Under the pieces are notes generated by a model, which saw only the letters and a program-made list of their open reading frames with translations, did no database searches and was not told the origin of the DNA. Position numbers and translations under genes: made by a program. From Paractinoplanes tereljensis (GTDB lineage: Bacteria; Actinomycetota; Actinomycetes; Mycobacteriales; Micromonosporaceae), in NCBI RefSeq assembly GCF_016862435.1, contig NZ_BOMY01000033.1, forward strand, positions 186,001 to 250,000: a DNA stretch of 64,000 bases, written 5' to 3'. Shown here one piece after another: positions 8,558 to 15,872 of the stretch. Numbering within the stretch: the first letter of the stretch is position 1; every line of letters begins with the position of its first letter.

Positions 8558-8761
8558 ATGGCCACCGGAACCGTCAAGTGGTTCAACGCGGACAAAGGCT
8601 TCGGCTTCATCACCCAGGACAGCGGCGACGGTGACGTCTTCGCGCACTTCTCGGCCATCGCGACCTCGGGCTTCCGCACCCTCGAGGAAAACCAGCGGGT
8701 CGAGTTCGATGTTGCCCAGGGTGCCAAGGGCCTGCAGGCGGAGAACATCCGCCCGCTCTGA
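8558..8761 (+). CDS. Cold-shock protein (CspA family)
   Basis: A 67-residue single OB-fold nucleic-acid chaperone of exactly the usual length. RNP1 (KGFGFIT, residues 13-19) and RNP2 (DVFAHFS, residues 26-32) are intact, and the aromatic residues of the binding face (Trp8, Phe15, Phe17, Phe28, His30, Phe31) are present. It binds single-stranded RNA and DNA in the cytoplasm and melts mRNA secondary structure. The ATG is preceded by AAGGAG at nine bases. The gene is monocistronic, with its own leader and a terminator immediately after the stop. Whether this copy is cold-induced or constitutive cannot be told from the protein. Confidence 0.95.
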   Translation: MATGTVKWFNADKGFGFITQDSGDGDVFAHFSAIATSGFRTLEENQRVEFDVAQGAKGLQAENIRPL

Positions 8762-8769
8762 CAAAACTG

Positions 8770-8801
8770 CCCGGTGACCCCGATTCGGGGCCGCCGGGTG
8801 T
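8770..8801 (+). terminator. Intrinsic terminator after the cold-shock gene
   Basis: CCCGG and CCCCG arms pair with CGGGG and CCGGG across an ATTC loop and a small internal bulge. A second hairpin (GGAGAC-CGGCC-GTCTCC) lies about 55 bp downstream. Confidence 0.55.
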
Positions 8802-8895
8802 GGTGACGGCCGGTCACCCATGGTCGAGATCCGCCACATCCGCGTGATCTCCCGGGGAGACCGGCCGTCTCCGTCTTCAGCCGTCGCTGCCTGTC

Positions 8896-9459
8896 TCAGC
8901 GATAGGCCGGCTGTGGCGTGGCCGGGTCAGCCGCCACGACGTCGAGGTCCGGGTCGGCGGTCAGGTAACCGATAAGCGAGGCTGGGCCGGCGATGCCGGC
9001 CCAGTGCGGGTCGACGTCGCGGGTGACGCACCAGGCCCGGTCGGCCGGCCAGGCGAAGGCCGGCTCGGCGTCGTGCAGCCGGTAGGACGCCGGCCACTGT
9101 CCCGCGTCGGTCAGCGGCCCACGGAACAGCCAGTAGCGCCGGTTCGGCACGATCACCTGCGGGGCCGGGGCCGGCGGGTTGCCCTGGGCGAGCCCTTCCC
9201 AGGCACAGAAGTAGCAGTCGTCCGGGGTGGCGGTGTGCGCGGCGAGCAGCCCGAACAGACGCGACAGCTGATCGTCGCGCCAGTCCTCGTCCGGCGCGTC
9301 GTTCTCGCTCTGTCCGGGATGCGCCGGATCGGCCAGCAACCGCAACCGCGCGTAGCTCTCGTAGCCGGCCGGCCCGAACGTCACGAGCTGTTGCCACGGA
9401 AGCTCGCTGAGGCTGATCCAGTCGGCCGCCGCCGAATCGTCGGAGAGCGTGAGCGTCAT
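8896..9459 (-). CDS. Hypothetical protein, Trp/Pro-rich
   Basis: A 187-residue soluble protein I do not recognise by name. The ATG is well supported by AAAGGGGG seven bases upstream. It has no signal peptide or membrane segment. Its composition (LSELPWQQLVTFGP, CYFCAWEGLAQG, NRRYWLFRGPLTDAG, PAFAWPADRAWCVTRDVDPHWAGIAG) matches a widespread actinobacterial family of uncharacterised cytoplasmic proteins; three Cys lie in CYFCAW and AWCV. It stands between the cold-shock terminator and a decayed fragment of the PheRS-like gene on the same strand. No function can be proposed. Confidence 0.75.
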   Translation of the reverse strand: MTLTLSDDSAAADWISLSELPWQQLVTFGPAGYESYARLRLLADPAHPGQSENDAPDEDWRDDQLSRLFGLLAAHTATPDDCYFCAWEGLAQGNPPAPAPQVIVPNRRYWLFRGPLTDAGQWPASYRLHDAEPAFAWPADRAWCVTRDVDPHWAGIAGPASLIGYLTADPDLDVVAADPATPQPAYR

Positions 9460-9504
9460 GGCCCCCTTTCTACCGCCGCACACCCTGGCTTCGCCGCCGC
9501 TTCG

Positions 9505-9740
9505 CATTAGCCGCCGGTCCGGCGACAGCCCGGCCGGTCTCCTGGCGGCCGCCGGCCAGGCCGTTCCCGATGCGGTCGCGCAGTTGCCGGCCCGGGCAGC
9601 GGCCCGCACGGGGCGCGCAGTTCGTTGGCCCGGGTTACGCCCCGTGCGGGTCGCGCAGGATGACCCGGAGCAGCACAGCACGTGCACCTCGTCGTCGCGG
9701 ATGGCCAGCCGCGCGCGGGACGCGGCCGGAAGCCCCGCGG
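9505..9740 (-). pseudogene. Decayed duplicate of the 3' end of the PheRS-like gene
   Basis: On the minus strand, AGLPAASRARLAIRDDEV is preserved almost unchanged from residues 428-445 of the PheRS-like protein at 10702-12162. The frame is then lost, although nucleotide similarity continues down to about 9568. Within the copy a short segment around GCGCAGTT is duplicated (9577-9585 and 9615-9623). This fills most of the 336-bp gap 9460-9795 and means the 3' end of the synthetase-like gene exists twice, flanking the hydrolase gene. Confidence 0.75.
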
Positions 9741-9795
9741 CGGGCTTCATCGTCCTTCCGGGCGTTGCTGCCGCTCGGGCTTGGCGCCTCTCGGG

Positions 9796-10647
9796 TCACA
9801 GCCGGATCAGGTCGGCGAGCTCCTCCGGGAGGCCGAGCGAGGTCATGGCGTGACCCATGTCCGGCACGACGTGCAGGACCGCGCCCGGGATCGCGGCCGC
9901 GAGTGCCTCGCCGTGCGCGAGCGGGAAGACCGGGTCCCGGTCACCGTGCACGATCGAGGTCGGCGCGGTGATCGACGACAGCGGGACGTGCAGGCCGGGG
10001 ATGTCGGTCCAGGCGGCCCGGTCATGGTTGGCCGCGGCGGCCGGGTCGGTGGCCCGCGACCGCGCCAGCTCGAGAGTCGCCCGGGCGGCAGGCTCGTCGA
10101 ACGTCCGGACCGTCCCGTTGTAGAACCGGAACAGGGCCAGGTCGGACTTCGGTGACGCGAAGAATTCCGGCGCCGGCGGTGGCAGATCATCCGGGTCGGC
10201 CGGCTCTCCGGCCTGCGCCCGGGCCCACGCCGGTCTCGCGTCATGACCCATCGGCGAGCTGGACATCACCGTCAACGACCGCACCCGGTCCGGCGAGTGC
10301 ACCGCCAGCCACTGGGCGATCATGCCGCCCAGCGAGGCCCCGGCCACGTGCGCGGAATCCAGGCCATAGCCGTCCAGCACGGCCAGGCAGTCGCCGGCCA
10401 TGTCCGCGAGCGTGTACGGCTCCGCGTCGAAGTCGACGACGCTGGACCGCCCGGTGTCCCGATGATCGAACCGGATCACCTGCACCCCGCGCTCGAGCAG
10501 CCGGCCGACCAGCGCGTCCGGACAGAAGACGCCCTGCGCGCCGGACCCCATGATCATCAGAACCGCGGGAAGCCGGGGATCGCCGAGCCGCTCTGTCCAG
10601 ATCCGCAGCTTCCCGGCGACCACCCATCGTTCGTCCGCATCCACCAT
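9796..10647 (-). CDS. Alpha/beta-fold hydrolase
   Basis: A 283-residue alpha/beta hydrolase with a complete catalytic triad: Ser105 in the nucleophile elbow GASLGG, Asp238 in HGDRDPVFP and His266 in DMGHAM. The oxyanion-hole region is MGSGAQGVF and the conserved FDHRDTGRS loop follows. This pattern is typical of the group containing aclacinomycin methylesterase RdmC and related esterases; the true substrate is unknown. It lies on the same strand as the PheRS-like gene (55 bp gap) and between that gene and its decayed 3' copy, so it may have been captured by the duplication. Confidence 0.88.
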   Translation of the reverse strand: MVDADERWVVAGKLRIWTERLGDPRLPAVLMIMGSGAQGVFCPDALVGRLLERGVQVIRFDHRDTGRSSVVDFDAEPYTLADMAGDCLAVLDGYGLDSAHVAGASLGGMIAQWLAVHSPDRVRSLTVMSSSPMGHDARPAWARAQAGEPADPDDLPPPAPEFFASPKSDLALFRFYNGTVRTFDEPAARATLELARSRATDPAAAANHDRAAWTDIPGLHVPLSSITAPTSIVHGDRDPVFPLAHGEALAAAIPGAVLHVVPDMGHAMTSLGLPEELADLIRL

Positions 10648-10701
10648 GGAGGCACGGTAACGACCACCTACGATCTCGCGCCGACATTTACCGACCGACC
10701 G

Positions 10702-12162
10702 CTAACCTCCGGCGGCGATCGGTGGGCGGGTGGTGAGCCCTTGCCAGATGCGGTCGCGCAGTTCGTTGGCCCGGGCGCCGGGAAGCGTCCCGTGCGGGTC
10801 GCGGAGGATGACCCGGAGCAGCACGTTCACCTCGTCGTCGCGGATGGCCAGCCGCGCTCGGGACGCCGCCGGAAGGTCGGCGGCGGAGGTCACCGAACGG
10901 ATCGCGACCTCCTCGACCAGCCCGGCGTCGGGGCCGAGCAGGTCGCGCACGCGGTCGCCCAGCTCCTCGGCGGTGATTCCGGCGGGCATCGCGACCGAGA
11001 GGTCGCGGCGGGCGGCAGGCCCCGACGGCACCGGCCGGTAGGGCGCGAGCGACGTCATCTGCCCGGCCACCCGCGGATCAGCCGACCGCAGCAGCCGGAT
11101 GTCGGCGATTCCCTTACGCAGCATCAAAATCCGGTCGAGCCCGAGCCCCAACGCCAGCCCGCGCAGACAGGGCGGCCGCAGTCCCGGCCCCGGCGGCGGT
11201 CCGCCGAGGCCGACCCGCCGTTGCTCTGGCGCAGTTCCGTTGGTGGCGGGCGGCTGTTGCTTTGGCACAGGCCCGCTCATGGCGGGCCGCTGTAGCTCCG
11301 GCGCTGGCCCACTCGGGTCGGGTTGCTGCAGCACGTGCGCGGCGGCAACGCCGCATTCGCCGATCTCCACCCAGTCGTGCCCGGACCAGGCCTGAATCTC
11401 CCGGCCGCCGGTGGTGTAGGGATGGGTGGCCGGGCGGGTCCGCCATGGCGTGCCGGGCAGCGCCGCGCTCACCACGACGGCCACCAGCTCGATCAGCTCG
11501 TCCGCGGCCGAGCATCGGTGCCCGATGTCCTCCCCGCGAACCTCGGCCGGAGGGTGGACGCCGGTCGCGCCGGCCACGCCAGCAGCGCCAGGGGCGCCAG
11601 CAGCGCCGGTCGCGCCAGGGGCGTCAGCAGCGCCGGCCGCGCCGGCCGCGCCGGCCGCGCATTGGGCGCCGGCTGGGCCTGGGGCGGTGGCCGAGCCGGG
11701 AGCGCCGGCTGGGTCTGGGGTGGCAGGTGCTGGGGGATCGGTGGTGATTCGCCAGAGGTCCAGCTGGTGTGGGGTGCCGGTGTGCAGGCGGTCTATCGCG
11801 TCGCGGCGATAGACGATGCCGGGGCATGCGATCAGCGATTTCGAGGAGGTCAGCGCGCGCAGCGCGCCGGGAATCAGGGCGGAGGTCTGCGAGCGCAGCA
11901 TCCGGTCATGGGAGACATAGCGGGTGTAGCGCGCATCTCGGGCGGCGGCGTCGGGGGAGTAGCCGAGCCGGTCGTAGTTGTCGGCCACGTCGACGATCCG
12001 CGATCCGCGATGGATGGTCAGCGGGATTGACGGCCAGCGGGCGGTTGCCGCGTTCAGCACGGCGTCCAGGATCAGCTGGATGGCGTGCGGGCCGGCGGCC
12101 GGGTCGGTCAGGTCGCGGACGGCCAGGTCGGCGGCGAGAGCGGCGTCGGTCAGGTAGGGCAT
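10702..12162 (-). CDS. Single-chain phenylalanyl-tRNA synthetase-like protein with FDX-ACB domain
   Basis: A 486-residue protein whose first part is the class II catalytic core of PheRS alpha: RYTRYVSHDRMLRSQTSALIP (79-98; motif-1/substrate region), motif 2 in CPGIVYRRDAIDRLH and HQLDLWRI (113-139), and motif 3 in GLALGLGLDRILMLRKGIADIRLL (335-358). The C-terminus (about 375-480; RRDLSVAMPAG, EVAIRSVTS, ARLAIRDDEVNVLLRVILRDP) is an FDX-ACB anticodon-binding domain, which in bacteria belongs to the beta subunit. Core plus FDX-ACB on one chain is the layout of mitochondrial PheRS. Two low-complexity inserts (about 143-203, Ala/Gly/Pro; about 279-335, 12-residue repeats such as QQPDPSGPAPEL) interrupt the core. 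The ATG follows GGAGG. Housekeeping PheRS should be elsewhere, so this is a paralogue of unknown substrate. A leader with a terminator precedes it. Confidence 0.8.
   Translation of the reverse strand: MPYLTDAALAADLAVRDLTDPAAGPHAIQLILDAVLNAATARWPSIPLTIHRGSRIVDVADNYDRLGYSPDAAARDARYTRYVSHDRMLRSQTSALIPGALRALTSSKSLIACPGIVYRRDAIDRLHTGTPHQLDLWRITTDPPAPATPDPAGAPGSATAPGPAGAQCAAGAAGAAGAADAPGATGAAGAPGAAGVAGATGVHPPAEVRGEDIGHRCSAADELIELVAVVVSAALPGTPWRTRPATHPYTTGGREIQAWSGHDWVEIGECGVAAAHVLQQPDPSGPAPELQRPAMSGPVPKQQPPATNGTAPEQRRVGLGGPPPGPGLRPPCLRGLALGLGLDRILMLRKGIADIRLLRSADPRVAGQMTSLAPYRPVPSGPAARRDLSVAMPAGITAEELGDRVRDLLGPDAGLVEEVAIRSVTSAADLPAASRARLAIRDDEVNVLLRVILRDPHGTLPGARANELRDRIWQGLTTRPPIAAGG
11215..11328 (-). 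repeat. 36-bp tandem repeats inside the PheRS-like gene
   Basis: About three diverged copies of a 36-bp unit encode QQPDPSGPAPEL, QRPAMSGPVPKQ and QPPATNGTAPEQ in sequence. They fall between the HDWVEIGECG strand and motif 3. Confidence 0.65.
11545..11735 (-). repeat. Low-complexity GCC/GGC-rich insert inside the PheRS-like gene
   Basis: Irregular short repeats of GCGCCAGCAGCGCC-type sequence (plus strand) encode about 61 residues of Ala, Gly and Pro with GAAG and GAPG patterns. The insert lies between motif 2 and the rest of the catalytic core and looks like slippage expansion. Confidence 0.7.
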
Positions 12163-12216
12163 GGGGAACCTCCGGGCAGTGGGAGAGAGAGGGACCCACG
12201 CGGGCAGCCGGAGACG

Positions 12217-12245
12217 AAAAAGGCCGCCCGGTGGGCGGCCAAAAA
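12217..12245 (-). terminator. Terminator hairpin in the leader of the PheRS-like gene
   Basis: A perfect 8-bp stem GGCCGCCC/GGGCGGCC with a 3-nt loop is flanked by five A/T on both sides, so on the minus strand it reads as a strong intrinsic terminator. It lies 55 bp before the ATG of the PheRS-like gene and directly after a 14-codon ORF. It may be an attenuator, or simply the end of the transcript from 12336. Confidence 0.75.
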
Positions 12246-12259
12246 GACAGACGCGAACG

Positions 12260-12304
12260 TCAGGGGGCCACCGTCGGGGGCCGCACGAACTCTCGGGTCG
12301 TCAT
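12260..12304 (-). CDS. Candidate leader peptide (14 aa) before the PheRS-like gene
   Basis: The minus strand reads MTTREFVRPPTVAP then TGA, ending 15 bases before the terminator stem. GCGGCC within it (12279-12284 on the plus strand) is complementary to part of the terminator's first arm, so alternative pairing is possible. It has a single Phe codon, which is a weak match to classical phenylalanine attenuation. The ribosome site is poor. Confidence 0.35.
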   Translation of the reverse strand: MTTREFVRPPTVAP

Positions 12305-12335
12305 GGCACCAGCATGCGCCGGCCGGAGCCGGCCG

Positions 12336-12686
12336 TCATCCGATTTTCTGGGCGACCGCGGCCCAGTCGCTTACCTCGCGGGACAGGTCGGCGTCGGGGG
12401 CCGGCTTCCAGCGGTGGCACTGCACCACGCCCGGCGGCACCAGCTCCAGGCCGTCGAAGAATTGGGCGGTCTGCTCACGCGTACGCCTGGTCTGCTTGGT
12501 ATTGACCTGGCTGTTGTATTTCTGCTGCCCGGCTGCCGCCTGGGCGGCGTTGACGTCGCTGGCCGGCTGGGTGATCGCCAGGAAGCTGCCGGGCGGGACG
12601 AAGTTGTCCTTGCCGCCGAGCCAGTAGTCGTACACCCGGGCGGGGTGGGCCACGCTCGTGTCGAAGTCGTACTCCCGGTCACCCAT
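12336..12686 (-). pseudogene. DUF574-type SAM methyltransferase with the catalytic core deleted
   Basis: The 116-residue product joins the N-terminus of the DUF574 (Methyltransf_19) family, FDTSVAHPARVYDYWLGGKDNF (residues 8-29), directly to its C-terminus, PGSFLAITQPASD (32-44) and RTREQTAQFFDGLELVPPG (67-85). Full members are about 260-280 residues, so roughly 150 residues carrying the Rossmann fold and SAM motifs are missing. The junction lies near residue 31 and is in frame, so a short protein can still be made, but methyl transfer is not possible. It starts 19 bp after the FAD oxidoreductase on the same strand. Confidence 0.75.
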
Positions 12687-12705
12687 GCGGGCGACCGTAG
12701 TCCAT

Positions 12706-13977
12706 TCAGGACGCTCGCGGGCGCTCCAGCACGTCGCGCAGGCTGGTCGCGTGCAGGGCGGCGTTGATGCCGACCCAGCGGATCGGTTCCGGCTCCCAGC
12801 GCCGGGAACGGTGGCCGACCCAGGGCAGGGTGGTCCGGTCGCTCTCCTGGCCGGCGATCAGGTCGGCGAGCGTACGCCCGGCGAGGTTGGCGGCCGCGAC
12901 GCCGTCGCCGACGTAGCCGCCGGCCCAGCCGAAGCCGTCGGCGAGGCCGACCGACGGCATCCAGTCGCGGGGGATGCCGAGCGGACCGCCCCAGCGGTAG
13001 GCGATCTCCGGTTTGATGCCGAACATCTCGGTGAGGGTGTCGCGGAGGCTGTCGAAGACGGCCGGCACCCGGTCGTACGACGCTTCGATGCGCGACCCGA
13101 AGTGGTAGGGCGCGCCCCGCCCGCCGAACGCGAGCCGGTCGTCGGCGGTCCGCTGGCCGTAGATGACCATGTGGCGCTCGTCGGCGAACGTCTCGCGCCG
13201 GCCCAGCCCGATCCGCTCCCAGTCCGACTCGGGCAACGGCTCGGTGGCGATCATCAGCGAGTAGACCGGCGCGAGCGCACGACGGTGCCCGGCGAGCCGG
13301 GCGGTGTAACCCTCGAGCGCCCGCACCACCGTGCCGGCCCGCAGCGTGCCGTGGTCGGTGACGATCTGCCCGCGGGTGATCCGCTGGACCCGGGTGCCCT
13401 CGTAGATCGTGACGCCGCGCGCTTCCACCACCGAGGCCAGGCCGCGGACCAGCTTGGCCGGGTGCAGCGCCGCGCAGTCGGGACTGTAGACGCCGCCGAG
13501 CACGCCGGTCGCGCCGCACATGGCGGCCGCCTCGGCGGCGTCCACGAAACCGGCCGAACCCTGCTGCCGGCGCAGCTGGGCGGGGGTGCGGGCCAGCGTG
13601 ATGGTGCCGCCCTTGGCGTAGTCGCAGTCGATGCCCTCGGCCGCGGCGGCCCGCCCGACCTCGTCGACCGCGCCGGCCAATGCCGCATGCATCGCGGCCG
13701 CGCGCGAAGCGCCGTAGCGGCGCGCCAGCTTGGCCTCCGGCACCGGGAACAGCCCGGACGCCCAGCCGCCGTTGCGCCCGGACGCCCCGAAACCGCAGTA
13801 CTCCGCCTCGACGATGGCGATCGACAGGTGCGGGGCGAGCTGCGAAAGGTAGTACGCCGTCCACAATCCGGTGTAGCCACCCCCGGCGATGGCCACGTCC
13901 ACGTCGCGGTCGCCGTCGAGCGGCGAGCGCGGGGTGACCGGGCCGAGGGAGTGCAGCCAGAAGGACGGAGCGGTCAT
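12706..13977 (-). CDS. FAD-dependent oxidoreductase (gamma-glutamylputrescine oxidase-like)
   Basis: A 423-residue DAO-type flavoenzyme. The dinucleotide-binding motif VAIAGGGYTGLWTAYYL lies near residue 30, followed by the GRNGGWASG flavin-contact loop typical of GlnOx/PuuB-type enzymes, ALEGYTARLAGH, and the C-terminal WAGGYVGDGVAAANLAGR segment. It probably oxidises the amino group of a polyamine or amino acid to an aldehyde or keto acid, with peroxide formed. Its ATG overlaps the stop of the Lrp gene by four bases (ATGA), so the two are translationally coupled. I prefer this start to the upstream frame, which lies inside the Lrp gene. Substrate specificity is not visible. Confidence 0.88.
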   Translation of the reverse strand: MTAPSFWLHSLGPVTPRSPLDGDRDVDVAIAGGGYTGLWTAYYLSQLAPHLSIAIVEAEYCGFGASGRNGGWASGLFPVPEAKLARRYGASRAAAMHAALAGAVDEVGRAAAAEGIDCDYAKGGTITLARTPAQLRRQQGSAGFVDAAEAAAMCGATGVLGGVYSPDCAALHPAKLVRGLASVVEARGVTIYEGTRVQRITRGQIVTDHGTLRAGTVVRALEGYTARLAGHRRALAPVYSLMIATEPLPESDWERIGLGRRETFADERHMVIYGQRTADDRLAFGGRGAPYHFGSRIEASYDRVPAVFDSLRDTLTEMFGIKPEIAYRWGGPLGIPRDWMPSVGLADGFGWAGGYVGDGVAAANLAGRTLADLIAGQESDRTTLPWVGHRSRRWEPEPIRWVGINAALHATSLRDVLERPRAS

Positions 13978-14432
13978 CGCGTACCCCATGCGTAGGTTTG
14001 TTTGGCCAGCTTCAAATACATGAACGTCTCGCACGAGGTGACGCCCTTGATCGGGCGGACCTTCTCGTTGAGCAGGTCGAGCAGGTGCTCGTCGTCGGTG
14101 CAGACCAGCTCGACGAGCAGGTCGAAGCCGCCCGCGCAGATCACCACGTAGTCGACCTCGGGGATGTCGGCGATCTCGTCGGCGATGGCGCGCAGGTCGC
14201 CGTTCACCTTGAGGCCGACCATCGCCTGCCGGGCGAAGCCGAGGGTGAGCGGGTCGGTCACCGCCACGATCTGCATGAGCCCGCCGTCGAGCAGCCGTTG
14301 CACCCGCTGGCGCACGGCGGCCTCGGAGAGGCCGATCTCCTTGGCCAGCGTCGCGTACGACATGCGGCCGTCGCGCTGCAGGTGCTCGATGATCTGCTTG
14401 TTGATCTGATCCAAAGCCAGGTCCGCCGTCAC
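13974..14432 (-). CDS. Lrp/AsnC-family transcriptional regulator
   Basis: A 152-residue regulator of standard family size. The N-terminal helix-turn-helix (LDQINKQIIEHLQRDGRMSYATLAKEIGLSEAAVRQRVQRLLDGG, residues 6-50) is followed by the RAM effector-binding domain (about 60-145; AMVGLKVNG, VDYVVICAGGFDLLVELVC). The GTG at 14432 is chosen because GGGGAAG precedes it and the HTH begins just after. It is translationally coupled to the FAD oxidoreductase downstream and divergent from a saccharopine-dehydrogenase-like gene. It very likely senses an amino acid or amine and controls both directions. The repeats at 14574-14626 are candidate targets. Confidence 0.92.
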   Translation of the reverse strand: MTADLALDQINKQIIEHLQRDGRMSYATLAKEIGLSEAAVRQRVQRLLDGGLMQIVAVTDPLTLGFARQAMVGLKVNGDLRAIADEIADIPEVDYVVICAGGFDLLVELVCTDDEHLLDLLNEKVRPIKGVTSCETFMYLKLAKQTYAWGTR

Positions 14433-14573
14433 GCCGCGATTCTTCCCCGGGTGCGGGTGTACGGCAATGGAATCGCTCGTCCGGTTTGCGGTGATCAATG
14501 GAATCCGTACCGAACGATCACGGGTCATTCCTTCCGAGCGGCAGTGGCATCTGCGTTTATCGCAGAGTTGATC

Positions 14574-14626
14574 GCTCTTGACAAGGGTTTCAGTGGTGTA
14601 GAGGCTCTTGGGACACGGTTTCAGTG
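14574..14626 (+). promoter_or_regulatory. Tandem direct repeats in the promoter of the saccharopine-dehydrogenase-like gene
   Basis: GCTCTTG-N5-GGTTTCAGTG (14574-14595) is repeated as GCTCTTG-N6-GGTTTCAGTG (14604-14626), a 30-31 bp period or about three helical turns. The first copy contains a consensus TTGACA (14578-14583). A related CGGTTTGCGGTGATCA lies at 14482-14497, nearer the Lrp gene. The same CTCTTG plus spacer motif occurs before gabT and the dehydrogenase at 22717-24150. Confidence 0.55.
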
Positions 14627-14663
14627 ATCAGAAGACCGTTATAACACGAAAGGTGTGTTTCCC

Positions 14664-15869
14664 ATGCGCGTCCTGGTTGTCGGTGCGGGCGGTGTCGGAT
14701 CCGCTGCAGCCGGCATAGCCTGCCGCCGCGATTTCTTCACCCGCCTCGTGGTCGCCGACTTCGACCTCTCCCGGGCCACCCGCGTCGTCGACACCGTCGG
14801 CGACGACCGGTTCGTGGCCGCCCGGATCGACGCTTCCGACGCCGAGGCGGTGGCCGCGCTCTGCCGCGCCCACGACATCACCCACGTGCTCAACGCCGTG
14901 GACCCGCGCTTCGTCATGCCGGTCTTCGAAGGTGCCCGCGCCGCCGGCGCCGATTACCTCGACATGGCCATGTCGCTGTCGCACCCGCACCCCGACGACC
15001 CGTTCCATCAGACCGGGGTGAAGCTGGGCGACGAGCAGTTCGCGGCCGCGCCGGCCTGGGCGGCCGCCGGTCGCCTGGCCCTGGTGGGCATCGGCGTCGA
15101 GCCCGGCCTGTCCGACATCTTCGCGCGGTACGCCGCGGACCACCTGTTCAGCCGGATCGACGAGGTGGGCATCCGGGACGGCGGCAACCTCGAGGTGGCC
15201 GGCTACGAGTTCGCCCCCTCGTTCTCGGTCTGGACGACGATCGAGGAGTGCCTGAACCCGCCGGTCATCTACGAGAAGGGCCGCGGCTGGTTCACCACCG
15301 AGCCGCTGAGCGAGCCGGAGGTCTTCGACTTCCCCGGTGGGATCGGCCCGGTCGAGTGCGTCCACGTGGAGCACGAGGAGGTGCTGCTGATCCCGCGCTG
15401 GGTGGACGCCGGCCGGGTCACCTTCAAGTACGGCCTGGGCAAGGAGTTCATCGACGTCCTGCGCACCCTGCACAAGCTGGGCCTGGACCGCACCGAGCCG
15501 GTCCAGGTCGGCACCGCCCGGGTGTCCCCGCGCGACGTGGTGGCCGCGGTGCTGCCCGACCCGGCCACCCTGGGCGACAAGATGACCGGCAAGACCTGCG
15601 CCGGCACCGTGGTGCGGGGCCTGGGCAAGGACTTCAAGCCGCGCGAGGTCTACCTCTACCACCTGGTCGACAACGAGTGGTCGATGCGTGAGTACGGCGC
15701 CCAGGCGGTCGTCTGGCAGACCGCGGTGAACCCGGTCATCGCCCTGGAGTTGCTGGCCTCCGGCAAGTGGCACGGCACCGGCGTGCTCGGCCCCGAAGCC
15801 TTCGACCCCCAGCCGTTCCTCGACAAACTCGTCGAATACGGCTCCCCCTGGGAGATGCGCGAGCAGTAA
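14664..15869 (+). CDS. Saccharopine dehydrogenase-like oxidoreductase
   Basis: A 401-residue NAD(P)-dependent enzyme. A Rossmann fold opens at once with VLVVGAGGVGSAAAGIA, followed by VVADFDLSRA, HVLNAVDPRFVMPVFEGARAAGADYLDMA and the family motif GVEPGLSDIFARYAAD. The C-terminal half is the saccharopine dehydrogenase catalytic/dimer domain. Relatives include saccharopine reductase, lysine 6-dehydrogenase and carboxynorspermidine synthase, all acting on imines of lysine or diamines. This fits the Lrp and amine oxidase genes across the promoter. The ATG at 14664 is preferred to the GTG at 14655 because AAAGG lies ten bases before it. The substrate is not determined. Confidence 0.85.
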   Translation: MRVLVVGAGGVGSAAAGIACRRDFFTRLVVADFDLSRATRVVDTVGDDRFVAARIDASDAEAVAALCRAHDITHVLNAVDPRFVMPVFEGARAAGADYLDMAMSLSHPHPDDPFHQTGVKLGDEQFAAAPAWAAAGRLALVGIGVEPGLSDIFARYAADHLFSRIDEVGIRDGGNLEVAGYEFAPSFSVWTTIEECLNPPVIYEKGRGWFTTEPLSEPEVFDFPGGIGPVECVHVEHEEVLLIPRWVDAGRVTFKYGLGKEFIDVLRTLHKLGLDRTEPVQVGTARVSPRDVVAAVLPDPATLGDKMTGKTCAGTVVRGLGKDFKPREVYLYHLVDNEWSMREYGAQAVVWQTAVNPVIALELLASGKWHGTGVLGPEAFDPQPFLDKLVEYGSPWEMREQ

Positions 15870-15872
15870 CGA

